From Zoroaster sp. YZ-2022 (Eukaryota; Echinodermata; Asteroidea; Forcipulatida; Zoroasteridae), in the NCBI GenBank assembly GCA_029582265.1, contig CM055816.1, forward strand, positions 93,979,588-94,043,587: DNA of 64,000 nt. The letters run 5' to 3'. A model generated the notes under the pieces. It was given only the letters and a program-made list of their open reading frames with translations, had not been told where the DNA came from and searched no databases. The position numbers were made by a program, and so were the translations under genes. Each line of letters starts with the position of its first letter. The stretch's first letter is position 1. Positions 47,608-58,299 of this stretch are shown piece after piece.

Positions 47608-48392
47608 AAATGAGTAAAGACTCAATGAGTAATCTTTACTCATTGAGTCATTGAGTCAATGAGTAAAGATTCAATGAGTAAAGACTCAATGAGTAGACTC
47701 ATTGAGTCATTGAGTGAACTCAATGACTCAATGAGTAAAGATTCAATGAGTAAAGACTCAATGAGTAGACTCAATGAGTCAATGAGTAGACTCAATGACT
47801 CAATGAGTAAAGATGAGTAGACTCATTGAGTCATTGAGTGAACTCAATGACTCAATGAGTAAAGATTCAATGAGTAAAGACTCAATGAGTAGACTCAATG
47901 AGTCATTGAGTAGACTCAATGACTCAATGAGTAAAGATTCAATGAGTAAAGACTCAATGAGTAGACTCATTGAGTCATTGAGTCGACTCAATGACTCAAT
48001 GAGTAAAGATTCAATGAGTAAAGACTCAATGAGTAGACTCAATGAGTCAATGAGTAGACTCAATGACTCAATGAGTAAAGATGAGTAGACTCATTGAGTC
48101 ATTGAGTAGACTCAATGACTCAATGAGTAAAGATTCAATGAGTAAAGACTCAATGAGTAGACTCATTGAGTCATTGAGTAGACTCAATGACTCAATGAGT
48201 AAAGATTCAATGAGTAGACTCAATGAGTAGACTCAATGAGTCAATGAGTAGACTCAATGACTCAATGAGTAAAGATGAGTAGACTCATTGAGTCATTGAG
48301 TAGACTCAATGACTCAATGAGTAAAGATTCAATGAGTAAAGACTCAATGAGTAAAGACTCAATGAGTAGACTCAATGAGTCAATGAGTAGAC
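47608..48392 (-). repeat. Right inner array: inverted copy of the 72-bp higher-order repeat
   Basis: Same unit in the opposite orientation (AAAGATTCAATGAGTAAAGA and relatives). It is shorter than the left array and not interrupted by a linker copy. Confidence 0.9.
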
Positions 48393-48570
48393 TCATGCGC
48401 TTTTTCAGTTTATCAAATGTTTTCTAATTTAAAACCAATATAAAAAACCATCTGTAAATATATTGATGTCAAAGATTGTTGTTGGTGTTAAAATTATATT
48501 TAACAAATCATACTTGAATAGCTTCATTTTAAATCTAAGCAACAACATCGGCTCATATGTGTCCATTCTA

Positions 48571-48711
48571 TTTTAAGACACTACATGTCTTATACGCTCC
48601 AATTTGGCACATTTCCAATTTGATGAGAAACGACCAAGACAGACGAATATCAATATGCATGCTGCACTTGCGCACTACTCCCTCCACCACACAAACTGCA
48701 CACCTCCATCC

Positions 48712-48755
<44 letters not shown>

Positions 48756-49170
48756 TCTCCACCACACAAACGGTTTGTGAGGAGGGAGTAAGTATTTTGT
48801 GTGCAGTTTTGTGTGGAGGGAGTCACGCGCGCGCCCAGACATGTATGCCAATATGTATGCAGCATCTTATGTGGTGGATTTCAATCACGTATACAGCATC
48901 TTGACCCCTGTGCAGTTTTGTGTTGAGGAGGGAATTGAGGAGGTCCTCCCTTTTTGTGTATTTTTGTGTGGAGGGAGTCACGCGCGCGCCCTGTTTCACA
49001 GCATCTTGAGCAGGTTTGTGGCGGAGCAGTGTGCAGTTGTGTGCAGTGTTGGATCGATAGCACACTGCACTATCGATCCAACACTGAAAATGTGTGCTAT
49101 CGATCCAACACTGCACACAACTGCACACTGCTCCGCCACAAATGTGCTCTAGATGCTGTATACATACTAC
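48571..49170 (-). repeat. Right outer inverted arm of the fold-back element
   Basis: Inverted partner of 44381-44978. It includes the (TATATG)n microsatellite at about 48715-48752 and the 128-bp hairpin 49015-49142. Confidence 0.9.
49015..49142. repeat. 128-bp hairpin near the right terminus
   Basis: Mirror copy of the left hairpin, same length, arms starting TTTGTGGCGGAGCAG. Confidence 0.85.
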
Positions 49171-49178
49171 TAACGGGG
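49171..49178. repeat. Target-site duplication, right (TAACGGGG)
   Basis: Partner of 44373-44380. Confidence 0.7.
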
Positions 49179-49860
49179 TAAATATTATTCAATTCAATAA
49201 AGAATTATTATTCAACATTGCATAAAGCTATAAGTGCCTCGCAGGATTTAAGTATTTATCAGTCAAAGTCTCAGCAATTATCTATAAGTACGTTATTAAA
49301 TTTAACAGGCTGTACAACTACTTGAAAGGAATTGGTCGAATTTCTTGATTCACACAACTAAATGATACTCTGCTTGATTTGGGTTAAAATACAAATTAAA
49401 ATTTGCTAATCTTATCAGATTTTATTTTGGGTTTCTTATTTTGTGGGGTGTTTCGGGTGTGTACATTGTGTACAAGGATGTAGATTAACAAAAAAGATCT
49501 GTTGGATGTTAATATTGTAAATATTGTAAATGTATGACCGAAATGGGTTGCTATACCCCGCATTTTCCTCCATATTTTTCCAAAATGTTCATCCTTTGGC
49601 CGTTAAACTTCGCAAGATGCTCTGTGCCTCATCTCTATAATATTTAAAAAAAATAAAATCTCAAGAATGCTTTCTTCAATCATTCGCAAGTAATTTTCTG
49701 ACATTTTCTTTGGGACCCCAAGATAATAGATGTTAATGGTTGCTTTGGCAACCGTTTATTTTGAACAGGTTCAATTGAATTTGTGACACTAACAGGACAA
49801 CATCAAATCATTTTCACCACTTTCAATGCATTATGGGAATCGAATATGGCCGCATTACAT
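49179..49860. other. Intergenic, no gene seen
   Basis: AT-rich. It contains the repeat block GGTTGCTTTGGCAACCGTTT (49738-49757), shared with 24025. Confidence 0.4.
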
Positions 49861-49864
49861 TTAA

Positions 49865-50039
49865 AGGGGCAGTATCATCACGAGTAACACATGCAGTGCT
49901 TGAAAATAATTAAATAAGGTCATAATTACCGTTGCTGCTGCATACATGAGCCAGTATTCAGTGACTGTGTTATCTTAAACTAGGACATGGATTCCATGCC
50001 CTGTTGAGAGTATACTCTGATCATGACGATACTGCCCCT
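49865..50039. mobile_element. TTAA-flanked MITE, 175 bp
   Basis: The ends AGGGGCAGTATCATC and GACGATACTGCCCCT form a 12-bp perfect terminal inverted repeat, flanked by TTAA at 49861-49864 and 50040-50043. A TTAA target points to a piggyBac or Kolobok-type transposase. Relatives lie at about 27655-27850, 33735-33855 and 55940-56060. Its ends differ from those of the piggyBac remnant at 52.5 kb. Confidence 0.85.
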
Positions 50040-50574
50040 TTAAATGCAATTTCTTATTTTAACACTTTTATGATTTTGTAAAGGTTTTTTTTTTTCAGAT
50101 TTCTTTTCCTCAATATTTAAATTTACGAGATAAAAATACTAATTTTTGGTCAAAATATTCAAAACAAAAGTTACCTAAAACGTTGCTTACAGCGCCATCA
50201 AGCGGTGATCTAAGTGACGTCATGTTCATCTGTGTCAGGACTGAGAATGAAAACAAAATAATTATTAGTGAAATTTCTTAGGGATGTAACGTTCATCAAG
50301 ATCTATCAAATTTTCCTCAAACACAGTATACCGAAGCATACTGGAGATATTATAAAAATAAAAGTATGCCCCCAAACTGGCTTGAAAGGATTAACTACAA
50401 TCAAACCTGATTGTCCATTGTGCTCTATCAAGCATGAATATCAGTCGTATATAGCCTTTTGAATATTCTTAGTTTTTCCCGAAATGACTCCTACTGAACT
50501 AAAATTAATGTGACCTGCGACCCCAAATTGAGAATCCAAGTTTACCTATCGACTCTCTACGGGGAGCCTACTAC

Positions 50575-50900
50575 CACCCAGGTCCGGTTGTTCGAGCGTC
50601 TACCAGACGTTCTAAACTGATAACCAACTTCGCCTTGCTCAAACGATGCCGTGACTCTATCCTCATTCCACCGGGCCTCCAGCTTCAAGATCCAGTTCGC
50701 AGCCACCATTCGCGTCTCATATCCTCCAGCAGCCTACTTCAACAGCAGCTTTTCTCAGAGTCCGACATTCTCATGAAGACGATCAGAAAATACTGTTCGA
50801 AACGTCGAGTTGTAACCTCCAGTTCTTTTCAGAAGTAATTACTACTCAATAGAGAATTTCACATTGTGTCACCGCAATTAGTCTTACTTATCCTCTTCAC
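50575..50900 (+). mobile_element. Penelope-like element fragment: N-terminal coding piece and terminal segment
   Basis: The plus strand encodes KLITNFALLKRCRDSILIPP, GLQLQDPV, RSHHSR, which matches the N-terminal region typical of Penelope-like ORFs (LLKRCR...IPKGL...). It is followed by ATGAAGACGATCAGAAAATA, CTGTTCGAAACGTCGAGTTG and a block to CGCAATTAGTCTTAC that recurs inverted at 51095-51310. Stops and truncation make it non-functional. The family call is from motif memory. Confidence 0.6.
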
Positions 50901-51094
50901 CATACAAAGCTAAGTTTGACCAATTTAAATTTGGCTGAAATCGGCAACAGAATGAGATGCTTTAAAATAATTATCACTACTTAAGGTCACCAAGGGATCT
51001 GACCAAATTTAGCTGTAATCGGATATAACATGTGGTAGAAACATTTTGTATGCCTTCATAAAATGACCGCGTGACAATTTTCTCAACTTAATAG

Positions 51095-51310
51095 ATTGCT
51101 AAGTAAGACTAATTGCGGTGACACCATGTGGAATCTCAATTGAGTAGTAATTAGTTCTGAAAAGAACTGGGGGTACAACTCGACGTTTCGATCAGTATGC
51201 TCTGATCGTCCTCAGGAGAATGCCGGACTCTGGAAAATGCTGCTGCTTAAGTAGACTGCTGGAGGATCATCCCATGAATGGATGCTGGAGGATTAGTTCG
51301 TTGAGGCGCG
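51095..51310 (-). mobile_element. Penelope-like terminal segment, inverted, with hammerhead-like hairpin
   Basis: Read on the minus strand: CTCCTGAGGACGATCAGAGC, then CTGATCGAAACGTCGAGTTG. A perfect hairpin GATCAGAGCATACTGATC sits between a CUGANGA-like word and GAAAC. It is about 200 bp from its inverted partner at 50690-50900. Confidence 0.6.
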
Positions 51311-51641
51311 CAGGCGGGAAACTGTGAGACTATGAGACTAGGATCCTAGGGGTTGGGGGAGAGGAGTGTGTGCTCACTGAACTGAATCAGTTGTTAACAA
51401 GCACAGGGGAAGGAGGGTGGTTGACTTAGGATATAGATTGCTGATGCTGTTAGATGTAAACTATGTTTCGTTGGACTGGACAAAATTGAGTAATGTGACC
51501 ACTTCTAATGGATATCGTCCATTTTTGGTGGGGACCAACAATGACAATTTTGTCGGTTCATTTGAGTTTTGTGTCGGTAAATCCCCCCACCCCCTCCAAA
51601 AAATTAAACAAAATATAAAACAAACCCTGTCTACGCCACTG

Positions 51642-51999
51642 GATTCAATACGGCCGCCATTACATTAAAATATTTGGGACAATTTACATGAATTCTGTAA
51701 AGGTTTATTTAAGATTTTTTGGACTAAACATCTTCAAAAGTTTTGTTGGTCATACACTTTATTGATGATCAAAGTGACGCCGCATATTTCGTTGTACAAA
51801 AGACAACATATGTCAAGTTTAATTGTAAAAGCATGAATGTTGTTTTAAATATGGGGAAAATATTGTTTTTAAAGAAGAATTTGAAAAATCCCTCAAATTG
51901 GACATAGCGCCACTGACCTAACAGTGACCTATGGAAGATTGTATGACCTCAACTGAACATAACTACAACGTTTCATGAAAATAGACTGAAGTTTAAAGT
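51642..51999. other. Intergenic; hAT-type end at 51631-51641, no gene
   Basis: CTACGCCACTG at 51631-51641 is a right-end motif of the CAGTGGCGTAG hAT type without a matching left end nearby. The rest is unassigned. Confidence 0.4.
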
Positions 52000-52470
52000 A
52001 AATACGGAGGGGGATAATGTGTTTCCCAGGGCTGAGAACGAAATAAAAAAGTTTGATCTTTATATGGTTCATGAACTCGGTCTAGTCTCTGGTGCCAATA
52101 GTCATACGACCCCATACCATCCACAAGACAACGTCCAAACTAAGAGATTAAATCAGGACCTACTGAATATGCTTGGTTCTGTGGAATCAAACATAAAAGA
52201 AAGACTGGAACTAACAACGTCGGGTCAGATTGTTCATGTCTACAACGCCACGCGAAATTACTAACAAGGGTTACGGTCCGTTCTTTCTCATGTTTGACAG
52301 ATATCCTAGTCTACTGGTTGACCATCCACCTGAGTACGACCAGTTTGTTAAGAAATTTTGGGAAAGTCTGCTATATGCTTAGAAAACGGCAAACGGCTTC
52401 GAAGCGAAGGCAAGAGCGAACCATCAACACAAAATATTGGCTATTGTTTTACTTACACTTCAGTGGAAGC
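52000..52470 (+). mobile_element. Ty3/Gypsy integrase C-terminal remnant
   Basis: HTTPYHPQDNVQTKRLNQDL at about 52104-52163 corresponds to the TTPYHPQxNGQTERxN block of Gypsy integrases, with LLNMLGSVE and VHVYNATRNY following. Shifted frames then give DRYPSLLVDHPPEYDQF near 52298-52350. The canonical Gly and Glu of NGQTE are replaced (NVQTK), so the catalytic Glu position is lost. No LTR or protease/RT part is nearby. Confidence 0.75.
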
Positions 52471-52526
52471 AGTAAGTACAACGAATCTAGCACAAGTGAT
52501 ACAAAAATCCATTATAACCCTTTTAA

Positions 52527-54106
52527 CCCCATTGTGCTAAATTTGCTCAATGTTGCATATCGCTTGGGTACCATGGTGTTCTTTTGGCAGGCGAAAACAA
52601 TTATCCTTTGTTCCCGGTGTACCCCAGTGGCACATTGGTAAAACCTGTTGAATCGGAAATGTCAATAGCGCCCTCACTTGACAAGCGCTTTCTGATTGGC
52701 TGAAAAAGCACGGCTGCGAGCATTTGCATCCTATAATCGTCATGGACGCCAATCAAAGTGCACAAATTTTGGAAGAAATCTTCGCAGATAGTGGATCGGA
52801 CATGTCTTCTGACGAGGATTTTACACCGGAGTCGAAAGATAGTGAAGAGGAGTGCGTCCCTACCTCATCATCTTCATCGGAAAAGCCGAATTACCAGTCT
52901 GGTTGGTGTGAAGCGAAATCAGCATACACAAGGCAACCCATACAATTCAGTGGAAACAGGGGAACTACTGCAGATTTGAGTAACTGTGTACACCTTTCCA
53001 AATTTGTCAACTGTACTTCTGTCAAGCGACTTGGGAGATGATGGTGACGGAGACAAATCGATATGCTGAGCAAACTTTGTCTGCAAACCCAACCAATCGT
53101 CAGCCTGCTTGGACTCCAACTAATGTTCCCGAAATGATGGCATTCGTGGCATTATTATTTACTTGATGCATGGGCATCAACAAAAGGCCTCGATACAGCA
53201 TGCACTGGTCCATGTCAGATGTCCTTCGAAGTCCGGTATATCCATCATCTATGTCTCGCAACAGATTCACCGCAATCCTTAGATTTTTTTCACCTAGCCA
53301 ACAACAGATCTCAAGTAGACAGCCCTTCCGACAAACTGGCAAAACTTCGCCCTTTACTCGACATTGTACTGCCAACCTTTCTCAAAATATACAGCCCTGG
53401 ACGAAATGCTTCTCTTTAAATGAGTCCGAATCCGGGTATACGTGTGCTTGGAAGATGTTCACAGGGTCTCGACCAAGCACAGCAACAGGTCAACCCTCCA
53501 CGAAGCATGCTGCAACCATGGCAACACACCATCCATCCGTCCTTCATGCACCAGGCCAGGTTGTCTTGGATCTAGTGAAAGGACTGGAACACAAGGGGCA
53601 TGTCATCTTCATGGATAATTGGTACAATAGCCCAGCTCTGGTCTCCAAGTTATCACAGCTAGGATTTGGAGTTTGTGGAACTGTGCGCTACACCACACAA
53701 GGAATTCCTGATTTCGCTCATCCCAAAAAGTTCCCAATGAAAAAAAACCCAGAAGATTCCCGGTTTTATACAAAGGCAGGCCAATTATGCGTCGTCTGGC
53801 AAGACACAAAGCGTGTAACTCTCTTGACAAATTACGGTGATTGCAGTGTCACCACAAAGCAGATTTCGTAGTAAAAACAGTTTAACCGGACATCGCGAGA
53901 TTAAAAACCTGCCCGTAGTTTGCGATTATATAAAATACATGGGAGGAACTGATCTGGCAGCACAAATTGTGCAGTATTATTTTCATCCGCACAGAACAAT
54001 GAAATGGTGGAAAACTATATTCGTAAACATTCTCGACATCTGTTTTCTGAATGCTACTGTGGTATATACAACAGTATTCCTACAAACCACTTTCTTTCCA
54101 ATTTGA
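52527..54106 (+). mobile_element. Degenerate piggyBac transposon with broken transposase
   Basis: TTAA (52523-52526) followed by CCCCATTGTGC fits a piggyBac left end. The transposase begins MDANQSAQILEEIFADSG at 52742 with an acidic Ser/Glu-rich N-terminus. Further blocks are GINKRPRYSMHWSMSD (about 53173), LAKLRPLLDIVLP in a shifted frame (about 53335), MDNWYNSPALVSKL (about 53613, second catalytic Asp), CGTVRYTTQGIPDF, and YMGGTDLAAQIVQYYFHPHR (about 53938) with the third Asp, then MKWWKTIFVNILD. The segment expected to hold the first catalytic Asp (after SL at about 53417) is missing, and there are at least three frame breaks, so the enzyme is dead. The right end is not visible. Confidence 0.88.
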
Positions 54107-54274
54107 ATTTTTTCCACCTGGAAGTACAACCCAGCACAGCATGCAAGCCAGTCTTTTTCTTTGCTCAAACAAAATTGATTAAACAATACTTTGTGTAGGC
54201 TGTGGGAAATATCGTCTGTAACCGCGTACACATGCATCACGTATTTCACTGGTTGGCCATAAAGATAACCAAAA

Positions 54275-56110
54275 AAAATAGAGGTATAGAGTTTGTAAAA
54301 AACAAACTCAAGGTGTTTGGGGTTTCATCATGTTATGGCGTCATCACCTGAAGTTGTTTAAAAATACAAAATGAATCCAAATGTTAAGTTATGAACATTG
54401 TATAAGTTTGTATTTAATAGTAATTGCAGAAATAAAGAGCCTATTTTAAGTGTACTATGAATTAAAGAGCTTTTGATTATCAGATTATTTGTCTTTCTCC
54501 CAGTTATGATAAACAAAACATTTAAGAAATCTAATCCTTAATAGAACGCCCATTATTACAGCTAAAATTGGGAGACATTGCAGGTACGAGCCAAGCCAGG
54601 CAGCTATTTTTTCTGCGGTACAATTCCTCATTCACTTACAAATTCCCATAAAAATCTAATTTTACAAAGGTTCTTGAATAGTTAATTCACCAACAACTTG
54701 CACGAGCATGTTAGTCTAGTGAGTAGAATGCTCGTTCTCAAGGTGTTTGGTTGTTCATCATGTTATGACGTCATCACCTAAAGTTGTTTAAAAATACATT
54801 AAGTCTGAACTTAATGGTGCCAAGTGCGACTTGACAAGGGACTACGGCTATGGAGTTAAGTTCAGCATGTGACTTGACTTCAGACTACTAGACCACGGAG
54901 CGTGCAATGAAAATGCATTCAGAAATTGAGTTTCGTGACGCATATCAGGCATGAGCGTAGAAAGAGTTTAATAGATAATTACATGTAAATTCTAATATAT
55001 AAATCCACACTCACAAAACTTGCCAGTTTGGCAGATATTTTCATTTGAACTATGACATGAAAAAAGCGCCCTCTTTCGGCCATTCTTAAAAAACTGTACA
55101 TTTCAATGGGGATTTTTGTATAATTGAATAGTTCACATGGGCTATGTTTTTTTTAAATGTTTCCCCTACCCTAATCTGTCAAATCGGTCCAGTGAGGTTG
55201 GACCGGGGATTCCATATTTGGGAAATATTTGATGATGTCATTGTAAAGAAATGAACCAGTTAACAATTTTTGCCTTGAATAAAAGGTCTGAACCCGACTG
55301 CAAAATGAACGTCTGACCCCCCCCCCCCCCAGCCCTGGGTAGGATCTATGATGTTGTGGGGTAGTATTCCAATTTAATTGATCATGTGAAAAACGTTTCA
55401 ATATTTTGGGGTTTCTTTTTCCATCCCCCATCTCCTTACCTTAAGCTCCACCATCTTTAGGCAACCCTGGATCTAACCCTGCCTACATCAAAGACCAATT
55501 TGTGAATCTTTTCTCATCTTTAAAAAGCAAATTATTGGTTATTAATTGTCAACGTTTTGTGTAAATATTTATATTGGTAAAACACATTCTTCGTTAATAC
55601 ACAAAATTAATAAGATATTTAAATAAAGGAAATGTGAAACTACATTATTTTTTGAATGACACTTCTGCTTTATTTTGTCATGGTGATGATACTACTTTTC
55701 CATCCATTTTTGCACCTATCAATAATAATCCATTTCATACAGGATAAAGGTTATCCAAACTTCTAGGTCTAATTTGCAATGAAAATTTTTTTTTTTTTCT
55801 GAAGTACAAAATACAAAATAAGTGAACCTGTAGTCCCTAGCATTAATTGGATTTGGCTAGTATTGTTAAATCTTTAGCACTTAAAAAAAACTTTTACTGG
55901 TGCATGAAAAGAAAGTCAACATATATTTTTTTAAAGATAATGGTTAAAGGGGCAACATTATCTCAATCAGAGTAGACTTTCAACGGGTCATGGAATCAGT
56001 GTCCTAGTGTAAGATGAACAAAGCGGGTGATTGAAAATTACTGGCTCATTTGTTAAGCAGTCTGCAAGGATAAGTCATCTGAAGTTGATGGCCAGGGCAG
56101 CTGTAATGCC
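54275..56110 (-). repeat. Large dispersed repeat, copy 2 (inverted partner of 33590-37055)
   Basis: 54790-56110 is the inverse of 33590-34965, and 54275-54370 is the inverse of 36955-37055. The order is preserved, so both windows derive from one repeat unit. The intervening part is about 0.4 kb here and about 2 kb in copy 1. A second GGTGTTTGG...GACGTCATCACCT block at about 54738-54795 duplicates 54310-54365. Confidence 0.85.
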
Positions 56111-56137
56111 ATGTTATTTCTTCATTATAAGTGTAGT

Positions 56138-56352
56138 GCAGTGTCGTGACCGAGCGGTCTAGCTTACCGGACTCAAGTTCTGGTGTTAGTAGCAGAATGT
56201 GGGTTCGAAACCCGGCTGTGACATTTGTGTCCTTGAGCAAGACACTTAACCATAATTGCTTCTCTCTACCCAGGGTTTAAATGGGTAACTGTGAGGGCAG
56301 AGTTGGTTGATATTATGCGCTGTAATGGCAGCAATTGAGCTGTATACTCCCC
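56138..56352 (+). mobile_element. tRNA-derived SINE (copy C), 3'-truncated
   Basis: It contains GTGGGTTCGAAACCCGG and GAGCAAGACACTTAACCAT, then GCAATTGAGCTGTATACTCC, as in copy A, but stops before the GCGCTATATAA tail. It sits in the edge of the large inverted repeat. Confidence 0.8.
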
Positions 56353-57590
56353 AGGGAAATGTGGAAAATGTCAGGAAACTATTGAAATTCTGGGACGATA
56401 TTTTGAGACAAACTAGTCTAATTTGCAGGGCCATGATGGGATGCACCAATTTTTCCAAAAGGGCACCGCCAAACTCCCTCGTGAGGGGGGAGGGTGGCAT
56501 GGGGTGCCTCAGCTCCAATTTTATATCTTAAATTTGAGTGTATTTATTTGGCAGTCTGTTCTCAATTTATCACAAAATAGTGACCTCCCCCCGGATAAAA
56601 TTGGCGCAGCTTCGAGCTCGCATCCCCCCCCCCCCCCTCACACACACACATTCATATCGTTGTCGACACGGTAAACCGAGGACTTCTCTTCATTCTCCCA
56701 TTGACCCCACGAATTTGATGGTGCTGCCTAGAAAAACTGGTGCATACTCAGCCCCCCTGCAAATGAAACCCTAGTTCCGCTACTGGACCTCTGGGAGCAC
56801 AATCACCCTCCCATGGCCTGCCGATTGTTAGTTATTTTACAAATATATTGTGTGGTTTTTTTTGAAAAAAGGGGGAAAAGAAAAAAAATTCAACAAGATG
56901 CAGTTTTAAAGTACATTGGGGGAGGTTTTGTCTACCCCTAGCACCCATGCCTGAAAAACTGACCTCGGGCAAATACACCCCTCCCGTTTTTAACACGGAT
57001 TTACGCCACTGGTAAATATTCTGTAAGTTGTTGAGCGCTTGCCAGCGGAAATTGCTATAATTGTCATAAATTTGAAAGTTCAAAAAATATTTGGCCGTCT
57101 GTTCTCAATTCATCAAAAAATGGCTAAAGTGAACATTGCCAAAGATAACAATCTTGGCGGAATATAATGTGCATTCGGAGCGTTCATAACTATTATAGTT
57201 CATGATGTTTGACTTTGGTAAAAGTTGTGCAATACTTGCCGGCGGAATTTATCAAAACTATCATCAATATGAGTGTATTTTTGGCAGTCTGACAAACAGA
57301 TGGGAGCGTTCATTCTAACTCTAGTTGTTGATGCCTGGTTTGGGTAAAATATTTTGCAAGTTGTTGAGCAATACTTGCCCGAATAATTTTCTACATCTTA
57401 CCACTACATCTTACTTTTGAGTGACTTTATCTTTCATTCTGAATCCCCCCCCCCCGTCAAAATCATTGAAAAACCTTTGTTTTATGATCTCCATCGTCCC
57501 TTCATTTACTCAGGAGGACCCATCAGAGGCTAGGTTAATTATCACAAGTCTTATTTCTGTCAAATCAGAAATATAATACAACTCAAAACA
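56353..57590. other. Repeat debris with hAT-type right ends, no gene
   Basis: TTCCGCTACTG ends at 56785 and TTTACGCCACTG ends at 57011, both like inverted CAGTRGCGRAA/CAGTGGCGTAAA termini of hAT elements. Poly-C and (CA)n runs lie at about 56623-56650. TTGTTGAGCxxTTGCC words repeat at about 57028, 57230 and 57360. No supported coding region. Confidence 0.45.
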
Positions 57591-57599
57591 TATGTGATT

Positions 57600-58080
57600 A
57601 GAAAAATAATGGACATGTCGCCACAATGTGGAATTTTCATGTTTATATTACACTTGCTATAATCGGGCGACACATAACAATGTCGCCCTAATGTAGCGTA
57701 AGTAGTTAAAAATTACTTAGGGCGACACCAAGTAGTTATATCCTAAAAACAAATGTGTAAATGTAAATCAATCAATTAATTTTCTAATTAATGCAAATAA
57801 ATTAATTATTTGTAAAAATAACAAAAAAATCATGGGTAATTTGTGAAAAAAGCACTGTCACTGGAATGTCGCCCCATTCTAGCAAAAGTAGTAAAAAAAT
57901 GTTAGGGCGACACCAAAACAGGTTATATCCTAGAGAACAGGGTCTATCAGTTAATCAATCAAGTAAGTAGCTAATTAATGCAAATAAGTTAATTATTTAT
58001 AGAAATTAAATTAAAAAAATTGTTAATTTTGGAGAAAATGCACTGTCGCCCAAATATACCAATTTTGCCACTGTCGCCCT
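57600..58080. repeat. Tandem repeat, about 190-200 bp unit with GTCGCCC motif
   Basis: Two full units and part of a third repeat: CACTGTCGCCC or AATGTCGCCC, TAGCA/TAGCG, TTAGGGCGACACCAA, GTTATATCCTA, ATCAATCAA, CTAATTAATGCAAATAA, TTAATTATTT. GTCGCCC and GGGCGAC make each unit partly palindromic. Confidence 0.8.
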
Positions 58081-58094
58081 ATTATAGCAATAGG

Positions 58095-58095
<1 letters not shown>

Positions 58096-58127
<32 letters not shown>

Positions 58128-58128
58128 C

Positions 58129-58160
<32 letters not shown>

Positions 58161-58252
58161 CATTATCATTATCATTATCATCATTATCATCATTATCATC
58201 ATTATCATCATTATCATCATTATCAGCATTATCAGCATTATCATCATTATCA

Positions 58253-58295
<43 letters not shown>
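58096..58295. repeat. (ATT)n/(ATCATT)n compound microsatellite
   Basis: About 200 bp of triplet repeats in which ATT, ATC and hexamer ATTATC alternate in blocks. Confidence 0.97.
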
Positions 58296-58298
<3 letters not shown>

Positions 58299-58299
58299 A

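Larger units (their letters stand above)
44381..49170. mobile_element. Fold-back (TU/FB-like) transposon with array-bearing inverted arms
   Basis: The two halves are inverted copies from the outer ends GTAGTATGTATACAGCATCT and AGATGCTGTATACATACTAC inward. The flanks TAACGGGA (44373-44380) and TAACGGGG (49171-49178) form an 8-bp target-site duplication with one mismatch. The order is: outer arm with terminal hairpin, a 135-bp linker beginning GGACACATATGAGCC, a tandem array, a unique centre with one zinc-finger gene, the inverted array, the inverted linker, the inverted outer arm. Long inverted repeats built partly of short tandem repeats plus an 8-bp duplication are the known hallmarks of fold-back elements, including sea urchin TU elements and Drosophila FB/NOF. 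No transposase is visible. The left array region is longer (about 1.2 versus 0.78 kb) and contains an extra copy of the linker. Confidence 0.85.
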
